Of a DNA stretch of 22,254 nt, positions 19,201 through 22,254 are shown one piece after another. The stretch is from Lactifluus volemus. Its lineage: Eukaryota; Basidiomycota; Agaricomycetes; Russulales; Russulaceae. The notes below the pieces were generated by a model, which ran no database searches, had not been told where the DNA came from, and was given only the letters and a program-made list of their open reading frames with translations. The position numbers and the translations under genes were made by a program. The stretch lies in contig WTXI01000484.1 in NCBI GenBank assembly GCA_022376515.1, positions 1 to 22,254 of the forward strand. The letters are read 5' to 3'. Numbering within the stretch: the first letter of the stretch is position 1; every line of letters begins with the position of its first letter.

Positions 19201-20846
19201 TCTTTTCGTGATGCCGCGTGTGTTAATGTGCCATGCACGGTGTAAATACACCCGGCCACGGTACCCTTTTCTGTGCCTGAGAAAAACGGGAAGAAGCAAG
19301 GCACTGACAACTCGAAGGGCTAAGTTACTCAAATTTGGCTTTCTCACCGCGAGTTCTCAATAGAAGACATTGGAGATCCGTCTTCCGGAAGATCGAAGAA
19401 CGCATCTCGTGTTTCACATTCCCCAGTTTACGGGCTTTACACTTTCACATATCCTTGTCCCTTTACTGAACTCCGCGTGACAGCTGAGCGCTGAGCGCTG
19501 AGGCCTCAGGCTTGTGTCTAATCGTGGACCGACGGCATTCACACCTTGACACGAAACGCTTTTGGTGCATGACCCACGGAACTCGTAATGTCGTGGCAGC
19601 ACCGTGCACACATGCAGCAGCATCGCCTTTGCGGTTGGTTAACGAAGAAGGCGTCACGCTGATAGCTAACTCCCTGGACCCGGGGACCGAGACTGTCTCC
19701 AGTACAAACCCATAATATCCACGTCGCTACTCAAATTACATCGCGGATGGCTGCGCGCGCTGTCATTTCCGTACCCTTACTCCAACCCACTATGGGACCG
19801 AGATCGGAGGCTATGTCGACTAGATTCCAAGTGCCCGCAACGCCACCGGCGGAAGGTTTTAATCTTGTCTTTCGTAGCTAGTATGATGCAGTGCGATGCC
19901 GGTTCCGAGTCCGTGTTTATTATATGATCGGTCCGTGCACTCTCACGCAACTGCCGCTTCGGTTGTTTCCCATAAAAGGAGTTCCAAGGAACAGATAAAG
20001 ATAAAGGTAAGGTTTTTGTCCACGTAGACCATCTCATGGCAAGGTACATGGAATGGGCCTAAGTAACACGGGAAAAGTGACCAGATTGTCTTCCCCCTAC
20101 GGGACTGTCGTCGCGGCTGCAACAGGCAGCTGAGGTGCTCAGCTTGAGAGAGAATCTTTATGACGTCACCTGCAACTTGAAATACCGTAACTCCCTGGGA
20201 AGCCCGGACAGAACCAATCGGAGAATGGAACGAACCTGATTCCGGTGCGTGCCAATCACGCAACCTACAGGTACGACGTGCCCAGTTGGACATTCCCGCT
20301 GGCGGCTATCCGTTTCCGTAAAGCTGGGTGCCCAACTTTGTCTCTGCTGACCATTAATCATGACTCGATATCTGGATTCGCAACAGATTGTTGCCCGTTG
20401 GCACTTTCCCGCCATGGAAAGCTGGCACTTCTGATGCGAAGCTAGTTCTGGCATATTCGGCCAAATCTTAGACTCTTCTCGTGCCAGTGGTTGTTCTGGC
20501 AGGCTCAACGAGATTGGAGAATTAAGGTATTGGCATTACTATATCCCAACTCCCTCCCGTGTTTTCATCACGGTGTTACCTGAATGTTTGGCACTTGCCG
20601 CATTGAACGCCCCACTGTTGTGCTTGTACAACTCTGTAATCCCCATCCACGGCCGCAAATCAAATGGGATAAAGTATTCAGGGCCTTCACAACTTTTTCG
20701 TGCTATTTAGGAACGGTTCTAACCAGAAATACTCTGGAGGTGTCTGATTACCTCAAGTCTCATGCGTAAGCTTGGCACCATCATCCAATTCCGTCGAGCT
20801 GTGGTTTGGTGCACTCCCCTCGTCTGGTTGGCTGTTGTTGTGACGA
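16289..20846. other. 4.5-kb stretch without a supported gene
   Basis: Open frames are short (at most 122 codons), overlap on both strands and carry no motif I recognise. Small items seen are a perfect palindrome ATCACGTGAT (17642-17651, an E-box core), a G8 run and an A12 run near 18184-18350, the palindrome ATTGTAATTACAAT (18693-18706) and a GCTGAGC tandem (19483-19502). GTAAG and YAG pairs occur, but none links frames convincingly. Confidence 0.4.
19483..19502 (+). repeat. Short tandem repeat of GCTGAGC
   Basis: The 7-mer GCTGAGC occurs almost three times in a row (GCTGAGCGCTGAGCGCTGAG). It is a minor local duplication with no evident function. Confidence 0.7.
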
Positions 20847-20860
20847 TATAATTAATTAAA
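20847..20860 (+). promoter_or_regulatory. TATA-like AT-rich box of ZF3
   Basis: TATAATTAATTAAA lies about 90 bp before the ZF3 ATG, at the spacing seen for the TATA-like words of ZF1 and ZF2, though the sequence differs. Confidence 0.45.
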
Positions 20861-20876
20861 TATCAGTCGACATAGG

Positions 20877-20890
20877 AAATACCCCAGTCT
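20877..20890 (+). promoter_or_regulatory. 14-base word shared by the ZF2 and ZF3 5' regions
   Basis: AAATACCCCAGTCT is identical to 14570-14583. Here it is clearly upstream of the ATG, so it is probably leader or promoter sequence inherited from the common ancestor of the two genes. Confidence 0.4.
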
Positions 20891-20938
20891 TCACACCCCT
20901 GCAACCCTTCACTCATTCCTTCCACCGCGTATGACACG

Positions 20939-21513
20939 ATGCCCAAACATACCTCATCCAACAGAGACCCAGAAAGCAAAACATTTACTTTCACAGCTGG
21001 GAAGCCCTATAACAGGAGCTCGCCGCACCTGGTAAGACGTTCCGTTGCAAGATACGGGTGATCTAATCTGATACGTCCTTGCACACCGCGATGCAGACTC
21101 TTCATCATGATTGTTCAGCCTCCCAGCCACCATCATTGCATTGTCCCAAATGCGAGAAGCCGTGTCGGAGACGACAAGAATTGGGCCGTCACCTATTGAA
21201 GTTCCACCTCCCTTGCTCTGTCCACTGCCCTTACGCGTCCTGTCCCTGGAGAGGGGATCGTAAAGAGGATCTCAAGAAGCACCTGATAAACCAGGGGTGC
21301 GGTCCACTTAACCCAAAGCGAGAGCAGTACGAGATATACGAGAAAAACGCGATCCTGTATTGGATCCTCGATCGAGGCGAACCCGTTGAGACAGTGGAAA
21401 AATATGTGGTCGGGGTGGTTGAAGAGAGGGCTATGGAAGTAGGTAAAGTGAAGGAATGGGATGAACCGTGGGGGTACGAATGGAAGACAACCCGACGCCT
21501 TCGTAACGAGTAG
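20939..21513 (+). CDS. ZF3: small two-zinc-finger protein, about 169 aa
   Basis: Paralog of ZF1 and ZF2. Exon 1 is 20939-21031 (ATG, 31 codons, MPKHTSSNRDPE start). The phase-0 intron is 21032-21096 (GTAAGA..TGCAG), at the ZF2 intron position, and exon 2 runs to TAG 21511-21513. The exon-1 end GKPYNRSSPHL resembles ZF2 GKFSDCPSHR. Finger 1 is CPKCEKPCRRRQELGRH to LKFH. Finger 2 is CPYASCPWRGDRKEDLKKH to NQGC (C-x4-C-x12-H-x5-C). Then come EQYEIYEKNAILYWILDRGE, VVGVVEERAMEVGKVKEW and a basic end TTRRLRNE. An ATG at 21091 is an alternative start only if the intron is not used. Similarity to ZF2 continues just past the stop (RSSSG). Probable nucleic-acid-binding protein of unknown process. Confidence 0.78.
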
Positions 21514-22254
21514 CGGAGTTCCTCAGGCTTGGCAACCGCCGCGATTATGGATTCGTGGCCGTGTCCGAGTCTGTCCGCCCAGCCGAAAACGACTCCGATG
21601 TAACTGACAATATCACCATTTCACAACACATCAGGGTCTGTCACTTAGTAAAAGTCGCAGAAGAGAATATTGTGTTTAATGTATAATTAGTTAATAACGC
21701 GAAACAAAGAGGTCTTCGGCGTGTGCAACTGAAGGACTTACTGGACACAAGCCTCACACGGGTAGATTGGCAATTGTCCGGCGATAGCAATAGAGAATGT
21801 GTCAGGCGGAAAGATGACTCTATTCAAGTTCCGTGGAGATAGCGAAATTTGGGGTGGACACAAATTATACGTGTACTCAGCCCTGTACGATAAATACGAC
21901 AGAAATACCGATCGGGGTTCCCTCATTAGTGCAAGGCAAGAAAGGAAAGGAGTCAGGTACGCTAACAGGAGAAGGCGAACCCCTCGACAAGAAGTCCGGA
22001 AATAAGCTGATGCCGGTGGCCTAGCGCCGTACTTCACGACCGCCCTCGCAACCCGGGAGTTCCATCATGTCGCTCCCGTTTATCTGCCAATGAAATGAGT
22101 AAATTGATTGAGCTGCGTTGGTGCTTACTTGTTCCTCCCCCCTTATTTTACTCCTCGCAATTATGCTACTCCGAAGTCTGGCGGCTATCAGCCAAATACA
22201 TTGCCCCCAGCTCTTTGATCCTTCCTTATTGAGAAACAAGGGCGGGTTTACTGG
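21514..22254. other. Right-end stretch without a supported gene
   Basis: This holds the 3' flank of ZF3 (AT-rich near 21670-21705) and short overlapping frames of up to 99 codons on both strands. No domain, RNA gene or repeat is recognised. A gene extending beyond the window cannot be excluded. Confidence 0.4.

Overview
The window is eukaryotic and almost certainly from an agaricomycete (mushroom-forming) basidiomycete. Genes carry many short introns of about 41-65 nt with GT..AG ends. It contains a NACHT-WD40 STAND (NLR-like) gene of the type expanded in mushroom genomes, and a hAT DNA transposon with GGCC-rich ends typical of these fungi. I cannot name the species.

Layout. (1) Bases 1-8983, plus strand: one NACHT-WD40 gene cut in two. 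The 5' part (61-1319) carries the NACHT ATPase module and the 3' part (6154-8983) the winged-helix-like linker, 14 near-identical WD40 repeats and a conserved tail. Between them lies a 4826-bp hAT element (1320-6145) with 20-bp inverted ends and a perfect 8-bp target duplication, TCAGCAAC (1312-1319 and 6146-6153). Removing the element and one TSD copy rejoins the reading frame exactly. The element's first three bases are an in-frame TAG, and its far end offers an ATG (6091) in frame with the downstream half. (2) Inside the element, on the minus strand, is a 16-exon transposase gene (5579-1741). All its splice phases agree, except that one base appears to be missing in the first exon. (3) 8984-11726: no confident gene. 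There is a possible two-exon minus-strand ORF (9507-9075) and a stretch of coding-like but frame-broken plus-strand sequence (10081-11407). (4) 11727-21513, plus strand: three diverged paralogs of a small two-zinc-finger protein (ZF1 11727-12239, ZF2 14565-15279, ZF3 20939-21513), separated by long gene-poor stretches. ZF2 and ZF3 share an intron position, and ZF1 and ZF2 share a TATA-like word. A possible small multi-exon gene follows ZF2 (15367-16031), and a strong hairpin lies at 16239-16288.

How it fits together: the left third records a precise transposon hit in an immune-type receptor gene. The right half looks like a dispersed duplication of a small DNA-binding protein family in gene-poor sequence. 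I see no functional link between the two halves. The best candidates for something undescribed are the zinc-finger family with its conserved C-terminal module, the pre-BED N-terminal domain of the transposase, and the possibility that the split NLR is expressed as two polypeptides.
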